A DNA stretch of 64,000 nucleotides from NORP23 sp050302475. Lineage in GTDB: Bacteria > Pseudomonadota > Alphaproteobacteria > Rhodobacterales > Rhodobacteraceae. The position numbers and the translations under genes were made by a program. The notes below the pieces were generated by a model. It saw only the letters and a list, made by a program, of their open reading frames with translations. It had not been told where the DNA came from and did no database searches. The DNA lies in NCBI GenBank assembly GCA_050302475.1, contig JBNLBF010000005.1, positions 62,001 to 126,000 on the forward strand, read 5' to 3'. How positions within the stretch are numbered: position 1 is the stretch's first letter; each line of letters opens with the position of its first letter. Below, one piece after another: positions 26,631-35,564 of this stretch.

Positions 26631-27530
26631 ATGTCTTCTCTTCAAAACCAATTTCCAAATATTACCGAACGTCACACCGTTTATGACGCGATTGATCCGA
26701 CGACGACATTAAAGGGCAGTATGACCGACAAGGTCGTTTTCATCGCCGGGGCGTCGCGCGGAATCGGACAGATGACGGCGGTGGCTTTCGCGCAGGCCGG
26801 CGCGAAGGCTGTCTATATCACAGCCCGCAACGAACAGGCGTTGCAGGACACGCTAGCCAAGGTTCACGCCGCCAACCCCGACACGCAATGCGCCTATCGG
26901 GTCTGTGACGTTACCAAAGCGGCGGACGTCGACGCCGCTGTTGCCGATTGTGTCGCCCAGTTCGGTGGTATCGACGTCGCGGATGCGAATGCTGGCTATA
27001 TTGGCCCATGGGTGAAAATCGCCGAAAGCGACCCGGACGGCTGGTGGTGGAACTGGGAGGTGAACGTCCGCGGCGCTTACCACGTGATCCGCTACACGCT
27101 GCCCCACCTGATCGACAGTGCCAAACGTTGGAAGGCAAAGGGCGGAAGTGGCGGGCATCTGACCCTGCTATCCTCAATCGGGGCGCAATATCTGATGCCG
27201 GGGGCGTCGGATTATCAGACCGCCAAACATGCCATCAATCGCCTTTGCGAGTTTGTGCAAACGGATCATGGCGCGGATGGGATCAAGTGTTATGCTATCC
27301 ACCCGGGCGGCGTGGCGACAGAACTCGGCCGCGCCATGCCGGACCACATGCACGACTATCTGATTGACGCGCCGGAGCTGGCGGCGGCCTTTGTGGTCTG
27401 GCTGAGCTCGGGCGAGGCGGACTGGGCCAAAGGGCGGTATCTAAGCGCCACTTGGGATGTGCCGGAACTGGCGGACATTAAGGATGATATTCTTGAAAAT
27501 GATCTGATGGTAAATCGGCTTCGCGCGTAA
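26631..27530 (+). CDS. Short-chain dehydrogenase/reductase
   Basis: This 299-residue SDR has the cofactor motif GASRGIG (residues 40-46), DANAGYIG in place of the usual NNAG loop, the catalytic serine in LLSSIGAQY, and YQTAKHA with catalytic Tyr195 and Lys199. It oxidises or reduces an alcohol/carbonyl with NAD(P). The N-terminal 30 residues extend beyond the common SDR start. It is divergent from the AraC regulator and has its own terminator. Confidence 0.88.
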   Translation: MSSLQNQFPNITERHTVYDAIDPTTTLKGSMTDKVVFIAGASRGIGQMTAVAFAQAGAKAVYITARNEQALQDTLAKVHAANPDTQCAYRVCDVTKAADVDAAVADCVAQFGGIDVADANAGYIGPWVKIAESDPDGWWWNWEVNVRGAYHVIRYTLPHLIDSAKRWKAKGGSGGHLTLLSSIGAQYLMPGASDYQTAKHAINRLCEFVQTDHGADGIKCYAIHPGGVATELGRAMPDHMHDYLIDAPELAAAFVVWLSSGEADWAKGRYLSATWDVPELADIKDDILENDLMVNRLRA

Positions 27531-27542
27531 AATGCCAACAGC

Positions 27543-27567
27543 CCCCCGCCTCGGCGGGGGTCTTTTT
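27543..27567 (+). terminator. Terminator after the SDR gene
   Basis: A C-rich arm (CCCCCG) pairs with CGGGGG around CCTCGG, followed by TCTTTTT. It separates the SDR from the epimerase gene. Confidence 0.75.
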
Positions 27568-27619
27568 CGTTGGCAGGTTCTGCCTCGCCCGTTAGTGTCC
27601 CCCGAAAACGGAGGGGATC

Positions 27620-28600
27620 ATGGCACATATTGTTATCATCGGTGGCAGCGGGCATGTCGGGACGTATCTGGTGCCGCAACTGATCGCGCGGGGGGATCGG
27701 GTGACGAATGTCAGCCGCGGGGAGTCGCAGCCCTATATCCCTGATCCGGCGTGGGCGCAGGTGGAAACCCTGAAACTGGATCGGACCGAGGCTGAGGCGA
27801 ACGGAACCTTTGCCAGTACCATCGCTGATCTGAACGCTGATATTGTCATCGATATGGTTTCTTTCGAACTGTCCAGCACGCGGCAGCTGGTTAATGCATT
27901 GCGGGGCAAGGTAGAACAGTTCATTCATTGCTCGACCATTTGGGTTTACGGCAAAAACGCTGCCGTTCCGGCGACCGAGGACGATCCGATGGACACGTTC
28001 GGCGAATACGGCACCAAGAAAGCCGAGATCGAGGCGTGGTTGCTGGCCGACGCCCGCCGCACCGGTTTCCCGGCGACCATTTTCCGCCCCGGCCACATTG
28101 TCGGTCCCGGCTGGCTGTGCATCAATCCGGTTGCCAACGCCGACCCGTCCGTGTTCAGCACCATCGCACGGGGTGAGGCATTGGCGATCCCAAATCTGGG
28201 ACTGGAGACAGTGCATCACGTCCACGCCGCCGACCTTGCGCAGATGATCCTGTGCATGATGGCAAACCGCACAGCGGCGAGTGGGGAGGCGTTTAACGCG
28301 GTGTCCGCTCAGGCGCTGAACCTCAAAGGATTTGCCGAGGGGATGTATCGCTGGTTCGGGCATGAACCAAACCTGACCTTCCAGCCGTTCGATGAGTGGG
28401 CAAAAGGACAGGATGCCGAACAGGCCGACGTTACGTGGCAACATATGTCGCGTAGCTCGTGTTTTTCGATAGACAAGGCACGGTCGCGGTTGGGGTATAG
28501 TCCACGCTATTCCAGCCTTGAGGCGGTGAAGGAGGCGGTTACGGTCCTGATCGAACGAGGCGAGGTGGAAGCACCACCGAATTGGCCGGGCAAGTCCTAA
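27620..28600 (+). CDS. NAD-dependent epimerase/dehydratase family protein
   Basis: This 326-residue extended SDR begins with the Rossmann motif IVIIGGSGHVGTYLVPQL. HCSTIWVYG holds the catalytic Ser/Thr region, and EYGTKKAEIE supplies the YxxxK pair. RPGHIVGPGW is the conserved segment that follows. Family members act on nucleotide sugars or related carbonyls; the substrate is not evident. A good GGAGGG site precedes the ATG. Its 3' end overlaps the convergent protease gene by 4 bases. Confidence 0.85.
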   Translation: MAHIVIIGGSGHVGTYLVPQLIARGDRVTNVSRGESQPYIPDPAWAQVETLKLDRTEAEANGTFASTIADLNADIVIDMVSFELSSTRQLVNALRGKVEQFIHCSTIWVYGKNAAVPATEDDPMDTFGEYGTKKAEIEAWLLADARRTGFPATIFRPGHIVGPGWLCINPVANADPSVFSTIARGEALAIPNLGLETVHHVHAADLAQMILCMMANRTAASGEAFNAVSAQALNLKGFAEGMYRWFGHEPNLTFQPFDEWAKGQDAEQADVTWQHMSRSSCFSIDKARSRLGYSPRYSSLEAVKEAVTVLIERGEVEAPPNWPGKS

Positions 28601-29421
28601 TCGGGGTTTGCGTTCCGGGACAGCCTTGAGGGTCCAAACAGGACCACGACCAGCAGAACAACAGTCACCATTAGGAAGAAATAGGTCTGCCCGCCGATAT
28701 CGTCCTCTAAGGTCGTGAAGATGTAATTCGCCCAGTTGAAGGAGGTATGCATCAGCATCACCGCAAACAGGCTTTGCCCCGTGTTATTGTAGACCCAGGT
28801 CAGCAGCACAGCGAGCAGAACGGTTGACCCGAGCAGACCCCATACGGGTTGATTGTAATAGATTTCTTCGCGCGGGATGTAGAACAACGGCGCGTGCCAC
28901 AGCCCCCAAAGCAGCCCGACGATGATACTGGCCCCAAGTGCCCCCATTCGCCCCTTTTGCAGGGTATGGGTAGCTGTTCCGCGCCAACCCGCTTCCTCCT
29001 GTAGCGGGCCGCCAAGGAAGAATATCCAGATGAAGGAGACTGGGATGGCGATGGGATTTTCGAACACCTCGGACACTGGCAGCTCCGCCCCGCGAAGTTG
29101 TGCGATCCAGCCAGACAGCCAGATGATAGCGGGGATCAGCGCAAGGCTTATCACATACCAGCGCAGGCCGAATTTGACCCGCGTCATGCGGCGGAACAGA
29201 TCACGAAGACCCGTCCACCCCGATGCGATCAAGGCCGTGACAATCGCCGCAATCAGCGGTCCCCATGCCCCAGGGTTATTTTCGCTCAGGTAAGTATAAA
29301 GGCTTGTGGGAAGGGTCAGATATCCGCTTTCTGCAAGCGCAAGGGGCATCCAGAATGCCCACGCAAAGGCAAAGGCAATGACATAGAAGAGTATGAGATT
29401 GGGCGCTAAATGCCGTGTCAT
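28597..29421 (-). CDS. CPBP-family intramembrane metalloprotease
   Basis: This 274-residue polytopic protein carries the three motifs of CAAX/CPBP (Abi) proteases: EEAGWRG with Glu142, Glu143 and Arg147, LLWGLWHAPLF with His176, and MHTSFNW with His225 and Asn229. About seven hydrophobic segments are visible. Bacterial members process membrane proteins or give self-immunity to bacteriocins; the target here is unknown. A consensus FNR-type box lies upstream of its start, between it and rplB. Confidence 0.88.
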   Translation of the reverse strand: MTRHLAPNLILFYVIAFAFAWAFWMPLALAESGYLTLPTSLYTYLSENNPGAWGPLIAAIVTALIASGWTGLRDLFRRMTRVKFGLRWYVISLALIPAIIWLSGWIAQLRGAELPVSEVFENPIAIPVSFIWIFFLGGPLQEEAGWRGTATHTLQKGRMGALGASIIVGLLWGLWHAPLFYIPREEIYYNQPVWGLLGSTVLLAVLLTWVYNNTGQSLFAVMLMHTSFNWANYIFTTLEDDIGGQTYFFLMVTVVLLVVVLFGPSRLSRNANPD

Positions 29422-29483
29422 CTGACCCTCAGGTGAATGAGCTCTATTCCGGATCAGTCTGATGGCACCACCCGCGCCTCGCC

Positions 29484-29497
29484 TTGATCCCGATCAA
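29484..29497. promoter_or_regulatory. FNR/FnrL-type box
   Basis: TTGAT-CCCG-ATCAA is an exact match to the FNR consensus (TTGAT, four bases, ATCAA) and extends to CCTTGAT/ATCAAGG. It is centred about 69 bases upstream of the CPBP protease start and about 185 bases upstream of rplB. Which gene it serves, if any, is inferred. A weak TATAGA -10 element for rplB lies at 29556. Confidence 0.55.
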
Positions 29498-29675
29498 GGG
29501 CAATCAACAGGGGGTAAAATGATCCAATAAATATGGGCGAAATCTGCCTCTCGGCTATAGACACCCCATCCCATCCCTGATACATCGCCCCAGTCTTTCG
29601 GCCTCGGATTCGCTCCGGGGCCGCTCGACTTTTCTAAAACGGGATGAAAATCCCCTCATAACGGAAGACAGCAAG

Positions 29676-30515
29676 ATGGCTCTTAAGTCGTATAAACCGA
29701 CGACGCCAGGCCAGCGTGGGCTGGTTCTGATCGACCGTTCGGAGCTTTGGAAAGGTCGCCCCGTTAAATCTCTCACCGAGGGTTTGACGAAAAAGGGCGG
29801 TCGGAACAATACCGGGCGGATCACCATGCGTCGCAAAGGCGGGGGCGCGAAACGCCTCTACCGCATCGTTGATTTCAAACGGAACAAGTTTGACGTTCCG
29901 GCCACCGTGGAACGGATCGAATATGACCCGAACCGCACCGCATTCATCGCCCTGATCAAATATCAGGATGGCGAGCAGGCCTACATCCTCGCACCGCAGC
30001 GTCTGGCTGTTGGTGACACGGTTGTGGCCTCGGCCAAAGCCGACATCAAACCGGGTAACGCGATGCCGTTCTCGGGCATGCCAATCGGGACAATCATTCA
30101 CAACATCGAACTCAAAGCGGGCAAAGGCGGCCAGATCGCTCGCTCCGCTGGCACATATGCGCAGTTCGTTGGTCGTGACGGTGGTTACGCACAGATCCGC
30201 CTCTCCTCCGGAGAGCTGCGTCTGGTCCGTCAGGAATGTATGGCAACTGTTGGCGCCGTATCGAACCCCGATCATTCGAACCAGAACCTCGGTAAAGCCG
30301 GTCGTAACCGCCACAAAGGTATCCGCCCGTCGGTCCGTGGTGTGGTTATGAACCCGATCGATCACCCGCATGGTGGTGGTGAAGGCCGGACCTCCGGTGG
30401 TCGTCACCCGGTTACGCCTTGGGGCAAACCAACCAAGGGTGCGAAAACTCGTTCGAACAAGACAACGGATAAATACATCCTGCGTTCCCGCCACGCTAAG
30501 AAGAAGGGACGTTAA
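29676..30515 (+). CDS. rplB: 50S ribosomal protein L2
   Basis: This 279-residue L2 is needed for subunit association and the peptidyl transferase centre. The conserved C-terminal segment VVMNPIDHPHGGGEGRTSGG, including the essential histidine, is intact. It restarts the S10 genes after the accessory insert, with about 254 bases of spacer in front. rpsS follows after 3 bases. Confidence 0.98.
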   Translation: MALKSYKPTTPGQRGLVLIDRSELWKGRPVKSLTEGLTKKGGRNNTGRITMRRKGGGAKRLYRIVDFKRNKFDVPATVERIEYDPNRTAFIALIKYQDGEQAYILAPQRLAVGDTVVASAKADIKPGNAMPFSGMPIGTIIHNIELKAGKGGQIARSAGTYAQFVGRDGGYAQIRLSSGELRLVRQECMATVGAVSNPDHSNQNLGKAGRNRHKGIRPSVRGVVMNPIDHPHGGGEGRTSGGRHPVTPWGKPTKGAKTRSNKTTDKYILRSRHAKKKGR

Positions 30516-30518
30516 GAT

Positions 30519-30797
30519 ATGTCACGTTCTGTTTGGAAAGGTCCGTTCGTCGATAGCTACGTGCTGAAAAAAGCCGAAGCTGCGCGCGAATCCGGCCGCA
30601 AAGATGTTATCAAAATCTGGTCCCGTCGCTCGACCATCCTGCCGCAGTTCGTCGGTTTGACGTTCGGCGTCTATAACGGTCAGAAGCACATCCCGGTTCT
30701 CGTCTCCGAGGACATGATCGGCCAGAAATTCGGCGAATACAGCCCGACGCGCACCTATTACGGTCACGCGGCTGACAAAAAAGCGAAGAGGGGTTAA
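30519..30797 (+). CDS. rpsS: 30S ribosomal protein S19
   Basis: This 92-residue S19 contacts S13 in the 30S head. MSRSVWKGPFVDSYVLKKAE and the central SRRSTILPQFVGLTFGVYNG are diagnostic. Three bases separate it from rplV. Confidence 0.98.
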   Translation: MSRSVWKGPFVDSYVLKKAEAARESGRKDVIKIWSRRSTILPQFVGLTFGVYNGQKHIPVLVSEDMIGQKFGEYSPTRTYYGHAADKKAKRG

Positions 30798-30800
30798 GCC

Positions 30801-31187
30801 ATGAGCAAGACAAAAAACCCGCGTCGCGTCGCCGACAATGAAGCTATGGCCAAAACCCGCATGCTGCGGACATCCGGTCAAAAGCTGAACCTGGTTGCAC
30901 AGATGATCCGTAACAAGCCGGTCAACACCGCGCTCACGGACCTGACGTTCTCCAAGAAACGTATCGCTGAAGACGTGAAGAAATGCCTTCAGTCCGCCAT
31001 CGCGAATGCTGAAAACAACCACGGTCTGGATGTTGACGAACTGATCGTCGCCGAAGCCTGGGTCGGGAAAAACCTGACGATGAAACGCGGTCGCCCCCGG
31101 GCCCGCGGTCGTTTCGGGAAAATCCTGAAACCATTCAGCGAACTGACCATCGTCGTGCGTCAGCAATCTGCAGAGGAGCAAGCCTAA
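30801..31187 (+). CDS. rplV: 50S ribosomal protein L22
   Basis: This 128-residue L22 lines the exit tunnel with its beta-hairpin (MKRGRPRARGRFGKILKPFS), the region linked to macrolide response, in normal form. The stop and the rpsC start overlap by one base (TAATG). Confidence 0.98.
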   Translation: MSKTKNPRRVADNEAMAKTRMLRTSGQKLNLVAQMIRNKPVNTALTDLTFSKKRIAEDVKKCLQSAIANAENNHGLDVDELIVAEAWVGKNLTMKRGRPRARGRFGKILKPFSELTIVVRQQSAEEQA

Positions 31188-31888
31188 TGGGACAAAAGAT
31201 TAACCCAATCGGTCTGCGCATGCAGATCAACCGTACGTGGGACAGCCGCTGGTTTGCGGATGGCGACGAATACGGTGAATTGCTGCACGAAGATCTGGCG
31301 ATCCGCGAGTATGTTCACAAGAACTGCGCGCAGGCCGGCATCAGCCGCGTGATTATCGAACGTCCGCACAAAAAGTGCCGCGTCACGATCCATGCAGCCC
31401 GCCCCGGTGTGATCATCGGCAAAAAAGGCGCTGACATCGAAACGCTGCGCAAGGCGCTGGCGAAGCTGACAAGCTCGGAACTGCACCTCAACATCGTTGA
31501 AGTCCGCAAGCCCGAGGTCGACGCCCGCCTGGTTGGCGAAAGCATCGCCCAGCAGCTGGAACGCCGTGTTTCCTTCCGTCGCGCGATGAAACGTGCTGTC
31601 CAGAACGCCATGCGCATGGGGGCACAGGGTGTCCGCATCAACTGCGCCGGTCGTCTGGGTGGTGCCGAAATCGCCCGTACCGAATGGTACCGCGAAGGTC
31701 GCGTGCCCTTGCACACACTGCGTGCCGACATCGATTACGCCCATGTCGAAGCGGAAACCGCTTATGGCATCATCGGCATCAAGGTCTGGATCTTCAAAGG
31801 CGAGATCATGGAACATGACCCGATGGGCCACGACAAGCGTATGACTGAATTGCAGGATGCTGGCGGACGCCCCCAGCGTTCCCGCTGA
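31187..31888 (+). CDS. rpsC: 30S ribosomal protein S3
   Basis: This 233-residue S3 lies at the mRNA entry site. The KH domain carries the RPGVIIGKKGADIE loop, and the C-terminal domain contains GAEIARTEWYREGRVPLHTL. It is coupled to rplV by the TAATG overlap. Confidence 0.98.
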   Translation: MGQKINPIGLRMQINRTWDSRWFADGDEYGELLHEDLAIREYVHKNCAQAGISRVIIERPHKKCRVTIHAARPGVIIGKKGADIETLRKALAKLTSSELHLNIVEVRKPEVDARLVGESIAQQLERRVSFRRAMKRAVQNAMRMGAQGVRINCAGRLGGAEIARTEWYREGRVPLHTLRADIDYAHVEAETAYGIIGIKVWIFKGEIMEHDPMGHDKRMTELQDAGGRPQRSR

Positions 31889-31909
31889 TAGCGCGTTAGG
31901 AGAGAAACA

Positions 31910-32323
31910 ATGCTTCAACCAAAACGCTCAAGATTCCGTAAGCAGTTCAAAGGCCGTATCCACGGCGACGCGAAAGGCGGATCGGACATCAATTTCGGGA
32001 CTTATGCCCTGAAGACCACCGAGCCGGAGCGCATCACTGCGCGCCAGATCGAAGCCGCACGTCGTGCCATGACCCGTCAGATGAAACGTCAGGGTCGTGT
32101 CTGGATCCGGATCTTCCCGGATGTGCCGGTGACCAAAAAGCCGATCGAAGTTCGTATGGGTAAAGGTAAAGGTTCCGTCGACCGTTGGGTCGCCAAGGTG
32201 AAACCGGGTCGTATCCTGTTCGAAATCGACGGGGTTGGCGAAGACACCGCCCGCGAGGCCCTGCGCCTTGCAGCGATGAAACTGCCGGTCAAATGCCGCG
32301 TGGTCACTCGCGAAGACTGGTAA
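31910..32323 (+). CDS. rplP: 50S ribosomal protein L16
   Basis: This 137-residue L16 helps organise the A-site region of the large subunit. MLQPKRSRFRKQFKGRIHGD and MGKGKGSVDRWVAKVKPGRI are typical. In most bacteria rpmC follows directly; here a long perfect terminator and about 5.3 kb of accessory DNA separate the two. Confidence 0.98.
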   Translation: MLQPKRSRFRKQFKGRIHGDAKGGSDINFGTYALKTTEPERITARQIEAARRAMTRQMKRQGRVWIRIFPDVPVTKKPIEVRMGKGKGSVDRWVAKVKPGRILFEIDGVGEDTAREALRLAAMKLPVKCRVVTREDW

Positions 32324-32344
32324 GGGTTTCGAACCTTTAGAATT

Positions 32345-32378
32345 AAAAACCCCCGTCAGGAAACTGACGGGGGTTTTT
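32345..32378 (+). terminator. Strong terminator after rplP
   Basis: A 15-pair perfect stem (AAAAACCCCCGTCAG with its complement) encloses a GAAA tetraloop and ends in five T residues. A near copy lies at 33799-33832. Confidence 0.92.
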
Positions 32379-32508
32379 AATTGTCACCAGCTGAAACCGA
32401 GCAGGCCAACGCCGAACCCCCACATAAACAATTAGGACATCACCAGTTTATACCGTAGGTGATACCTTACATCGCCAAAACGCGAATATTTGCACAGGCA
32501 TCCGTGGG

Positions 32509-32563
32509 AAACCAAGGATCGTCAGCGCATGGGGCCCGCCATTTGCGTGCCCCTTGGTTTTGG
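32509..32563 (+). promoter_or_regulatory. Terminator-like hairpin in the leader of the opine-synthase-like gene
   Basis: AAACCAAGG (32509-32517) pairs with CCTTGGTTT (32552-32560) and is followed by further T residues. The 34-base interior contains G4 and C4 runs that can also pair. It stands about 60 bases ahead of the next gene and could act as an attenuator; no known riboswitch class is recognised. Confidence 0.4.
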
Positions 32564-32621
32564 TAGAAGCAGCACGAAACTTTTTCCATGTTTTCGGGGG
32601 TACGCCCCCAAAAGGATACTT

Positions 32622-33767
32622 ATGCATATTCAGAATTTCGGCGTCATCGGGACGTCCAGAAAACCGCACGAACAACGCGTGCCGATACATCCGGATCATT
32701 TGAAACGCCTTCCCGAAGCCTATCGCAAACGTCTGATATTCGAAGAAGGTTACGGTGCGCCGTTTGGGCTGTCTGACGCAGAAATCGCGGCGGAAACGGG
32801 TGGCGTTGCCCCCCGCGCTGATCTTTTGTCCGACCTCGGCAATGTTATCATCGCCAAACCAACCCTGTCCGATTTGAACGACCTTCGCGAAGGTGGTGTT
32901 TTGTGGGGGTACCCGCATTGTGTCCAGCAACGCGCCATCACGCAGGCGGCGATCGACCGCAAGCTGACCCTAATCGCGTTCGAGGATATGTTCATCTGGG
33001 GACCCGCTGGGCAGATCGGCCGGCATACCTTTTACAAAAACAACGAAATGGCGGGATATTGTGCCATCCTTCATGCGCTGCGTCTGCGCGGGATCGACGG
33101 CCATTACGGCAATCAGCGCAAGGCGATTATCTTTGGCTTTGGCGCGGTCAGTCGCGGCGCGATTTACGCGCTGAAAGCACACGGATTTCGCGATATCACC
33201 ATCTGCATCCAGCGCCCCGACCACGAAGTCCGCGAGGAAGTTCTGGATTGCCATTACGTGCGCCTGTGCGAAGGCGAGGCGGGCGAGGCGCGGATGCAGA
33301 TCGTTGAGCATGACGGGTCGCGCACCTCGCTGACTGACCTGATCGCGGCTTCCGACATCATTGTGAACGGAACCTTGCAGGAACCGGATCACCCGCTGAT
33401 GTATGTCACCGAAGACGAAAAATCCTATTTGAAGCGCGGTAGCCTGATAGTCGATGTCAGTTGTGACGAGGGGATGGGATTTTACTTCGCCAAACCCACC
33501 AGCTTTGCCGCACCGATGTTCAAAGTTGGGGCCACGGACTACTACGCCGTCGACCACACCCCTAGCTACCTGTGGGAGGCCGCCTCGCGCTCCATCTCGG
33601 CGGCATTGGTGGTGCATCTGCCAACAGTGCTGGACGGGCCGGACGGCTGGGCGAAGAACGAAACGATCCGGCGAGCGGTGAATGTGGAGGACGGTGTTGT
33701 GATCAAGCCCAATGTCCTGTCATTCCAGAACCGGCAGCCAGAGTATCCGCACTTGCCTCGGGGCTAG
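32622..33767 (+). CDS. N5-(carboxyethyl)ornithine synthase-like / alanine dehydrogenase-fold protein
   Basis: This 381-residue protein has an N-terminal domain like alanine dehydrogenase and N5-(carboxyethyl)ornithine synthase (GVIGTSRKPHEQRVPIHPDH, EEGYGAPFGLSD). A Rossmann NAD(P) domain follows with AIIFGFGAVSRGA near residues 170-180. The family reductively joins amino acids to 2-oxo acids (opine-type or saccharopine-type chemistry). Substrates cannot be read here. The start is the ATG after AAAAGGA. The gene is bracketed by two nearly identical terminators. Confidence 0.72.
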   Translation: MHIQNFGVIGTSRKPHEQRVPIHPDHLKRLPEAYRKRLIFEEGYGAPFGLSDAEIAAETGGVAPRADLLSDLGNVIIAKPTLSDLNDLREGGVLWGYPHCVQQRAITQAAIDRKLTLIAFEDMFIWGPAGQIGRHTFYKNNEMAGYCAILHALRLRGIDGHYGNQRKAIIFGFGAVSRGAIYALKAHGFRDITICIQRPDHEVREEVLDCHYVRLCEGEAGEARMQIVEHDGSRTSLTDLIAASDIIVNGTLQEPDHPLMYVTEDEKSYLKRGSLIVDVSCDEGMGFYFAKPTSFAAPMFKVGATDYYAVDHTPSYLWEAASRSISAALVVHLPTVLDGPDGWAKNETIRRAVNVEDGVVIKPNVLSFQNRQPEYPHLPRG

Positions 33768-33798
33768 TGGGAATAATGAATACGCGTACTTAACATCA

Positions 33799-33832
33799 AA
33801 AACCCCCGTCAGGAAACTGGCGGGGGTTTTCC
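33799..33832 (+). terminator. Terminator, near copy of the rplP terminator
   Basis: The 14-pair stem uses the same CCCCCGTCAG-GAAA-CTG core as the hairpin at 32345, with one A-to-G change giving a G-T pair, and is followed by TTTTCC. Confidence 0.9.
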
Positions 33833-33905
33833 TTTTTGGCGGGTCTGTTAACAGTTTGCCGTGGCCGCACCCACTGCGGCTCCTCTCACTGCCAAAGGTT
33901 CCTCA

Positions 33906-35561
33906 ATGCACGCCGATCTTAAATCCATTTCAACCCTGCCACCGTTTTCGCTCGACCCATCGGACATGGGGTGGGTGGAGGATCGTTTTGATCAGCTGTC
34001 GGACCTCGACAAAATGCGCCAGCTGTTTAACCTGATCGCCGGAGGCCCAAGCGATGCCGCATATGATCCGGTAGTCGCGAATAAAGCGGGTGGTGTGACA
34101 CGGTTTTTCACCGAAGGGTTCGAGGCCGAAAAATCCGCGCTGGATACCGCGCAGGCGCAATCTGACATTCCGCTCTTGGTCTCCGCCGACCTTGAAGGCT
34201 CGATGATGAGCCTGCCCTTCGGGACGGAGGTCCCCAATCCCCTCGCGCTCGCCGCCATTGACGATCTGGATGCCACCCGCGAGATTTCCGAAATCATGGC
34301 GGCAGAGGCACTGGCGGTTGGCATCAACTGGTCCTTCACGCCGGTGATCGACATTAACGCCGCCTGGCGGTCCTCCATCGTGGCAACGCGCGGCTTTGGC
34401 AACGATCCGAAACGCATCCGCCGCCACGCACTGACGCAGATCGACGTGTTCCAGAAGGCTGGCATTGCTGCCACCGTCAAACATTGGCCGGGGGAGGGGT
34501 ACGATGATCGCGATCAGCATCTGGTCACCACAATCAATCCGCTGGATATGGACGAATGGCGGGAAACATTCGGGCGGCTTTACCAATCCGCGATCGACGA
34601 TGGCGTGAAGGCAGTGATGTCCGCGCATATCGCTCTGCCTGCCTATGCGGCAGCGGCAGGGATCGACGGGGTGGAGCGTTATCGCCCGGCCAGTATCTCG
34701 GCCCTGCTGAACCAGACGTTGCTGCGCAGGGAAATGGGCTTCAACGGGGTGATCGTATCGGACGCGACCTCCATGGCGGGGCTGAAAAGCTGGTCGGACC
34801 GCCGGACACATGTCCCTGAGCTGATCGAAAACGGCTGCGACATGATCCTGTTCACGGATGATTATGACACCGATCTGGCCGCGCTTCAGGCGGCTTTCGC
34901 GGATGGACGCTTGTCTCAGGCACGGCTGGACGCCGCCGTCGCCCGCTTGCTGGGGTTGAAGGCGTCGTTGGGTCTGCACAAACGCGCACCTTCCGCCGCG
35001 ACTGTCACCCCGCAATCCGACCGCGTCGCTCCAATCACGGCACGCGCGCCGACTTTGGTCAAAGACCTGCAAAATACCCTGCCGATTGCGCCAGAAACGC
35101 ACAAGAAGCTGTATATCTTCGACGGCAAAATCGCCTCGCCTCTGACAGGAGACCGCGAGTTTGCCCTGATCGACATGCTGCGGGGCGAGGGGTTTGACAT
35201 CACCGTACACGATCCGAACGCCGGCGCGGCAAAACCCTGGGCGGACCATGACCTTGTCCTCTATCTGCTGGGCGAGGAAACCCTGCTGACCCGGGGGCGC
35301 ATTTTCCTCGACTGGCTATCCCTGACGGGGCATTTCGGTCAGGCGATGGAACGCCCGTGGTTCGATGTGCCGACCGCCCTGATCAGTTTCGGTTATCCCT
35401 ATTACCTCTATGACGCCCCGCGCATGCCTTGCGTGATCAACGCCTATATGGCTGGCGAGTCGATGCAGCGCGCGGTGCTGGAGGCGCTGCTGGGACGTGC
35501 GCCCTTCGCCGGAATCTCCCCTATCGATCCGTTCTGCGGCCTGCCGGATGCACGCTTCTAG
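33906..35561 (+). CDS. Glycoside hydrolase family 3 (NagZ-like)
   Basis: This 551-residue protein has a GH3 domain with the KHWPGEGYDDRDQH loop (near residue 191), whose Asp/His pair resembles the acid/base dyad of NagZ beta-N-acetylglucosaminidases. The nucleophile aspartate lies in VIVSDATSM (about residue 286). About 200 residues follow the TIM barrel, while NagZ itself has only about 340 in total. No signal peptide is seen, so it probably acts on muropeptide or disaccharide fragments in the cytoplasm. GNAT follows after 3 bases. Confidence 0.85.
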   Translation: MHADLKSISTLPPFSLDPSDMGWVEDRFDQLSDLDKMRQLFNLIAGGPSDAAYDPVVANKAGGVTRFFTEGFEAEKSALDTAQAQSDIPLLVSADLEGSMMSLPFGTEVPNPLALAAIDDLDATREISEIMAAEALAVGINWSFTPVIDINAAWRSSIVATRGFGNDPKRIRRHALTQIDVFQKAGIAATVKHWPGEGYDDRDQHLVTTINPLDMDEWRETFGRLYQSAIDDGVKAVMSAHIALPAYAAAAGIDGVERYRPASISALLNQTLLRREMGFNGVIVSDATSMAGLKSWSDRRTHVPELIENGCDMILFTDDYDTDLAALQAAFADGRLSQARLDAAVARLLGLKASLGLHKRAPSAATVTPQSDRVAPITARAPTLVKDLQNTLPIAPETHKKLYIFDGKIASPLTGDREFALIDMLRGEGFDITVHDPNAGAAKPWADHDLVLYLLGEETLLTRGRIFLDWLSLTGHFGQAMERPWFDVPTALISFGYPYYLYDAPRMPCVINAYMAGESMQRAVLEALLGRAPFAGISPIDPFCGLPDARF

Positions 35562-35564
35562 GCC

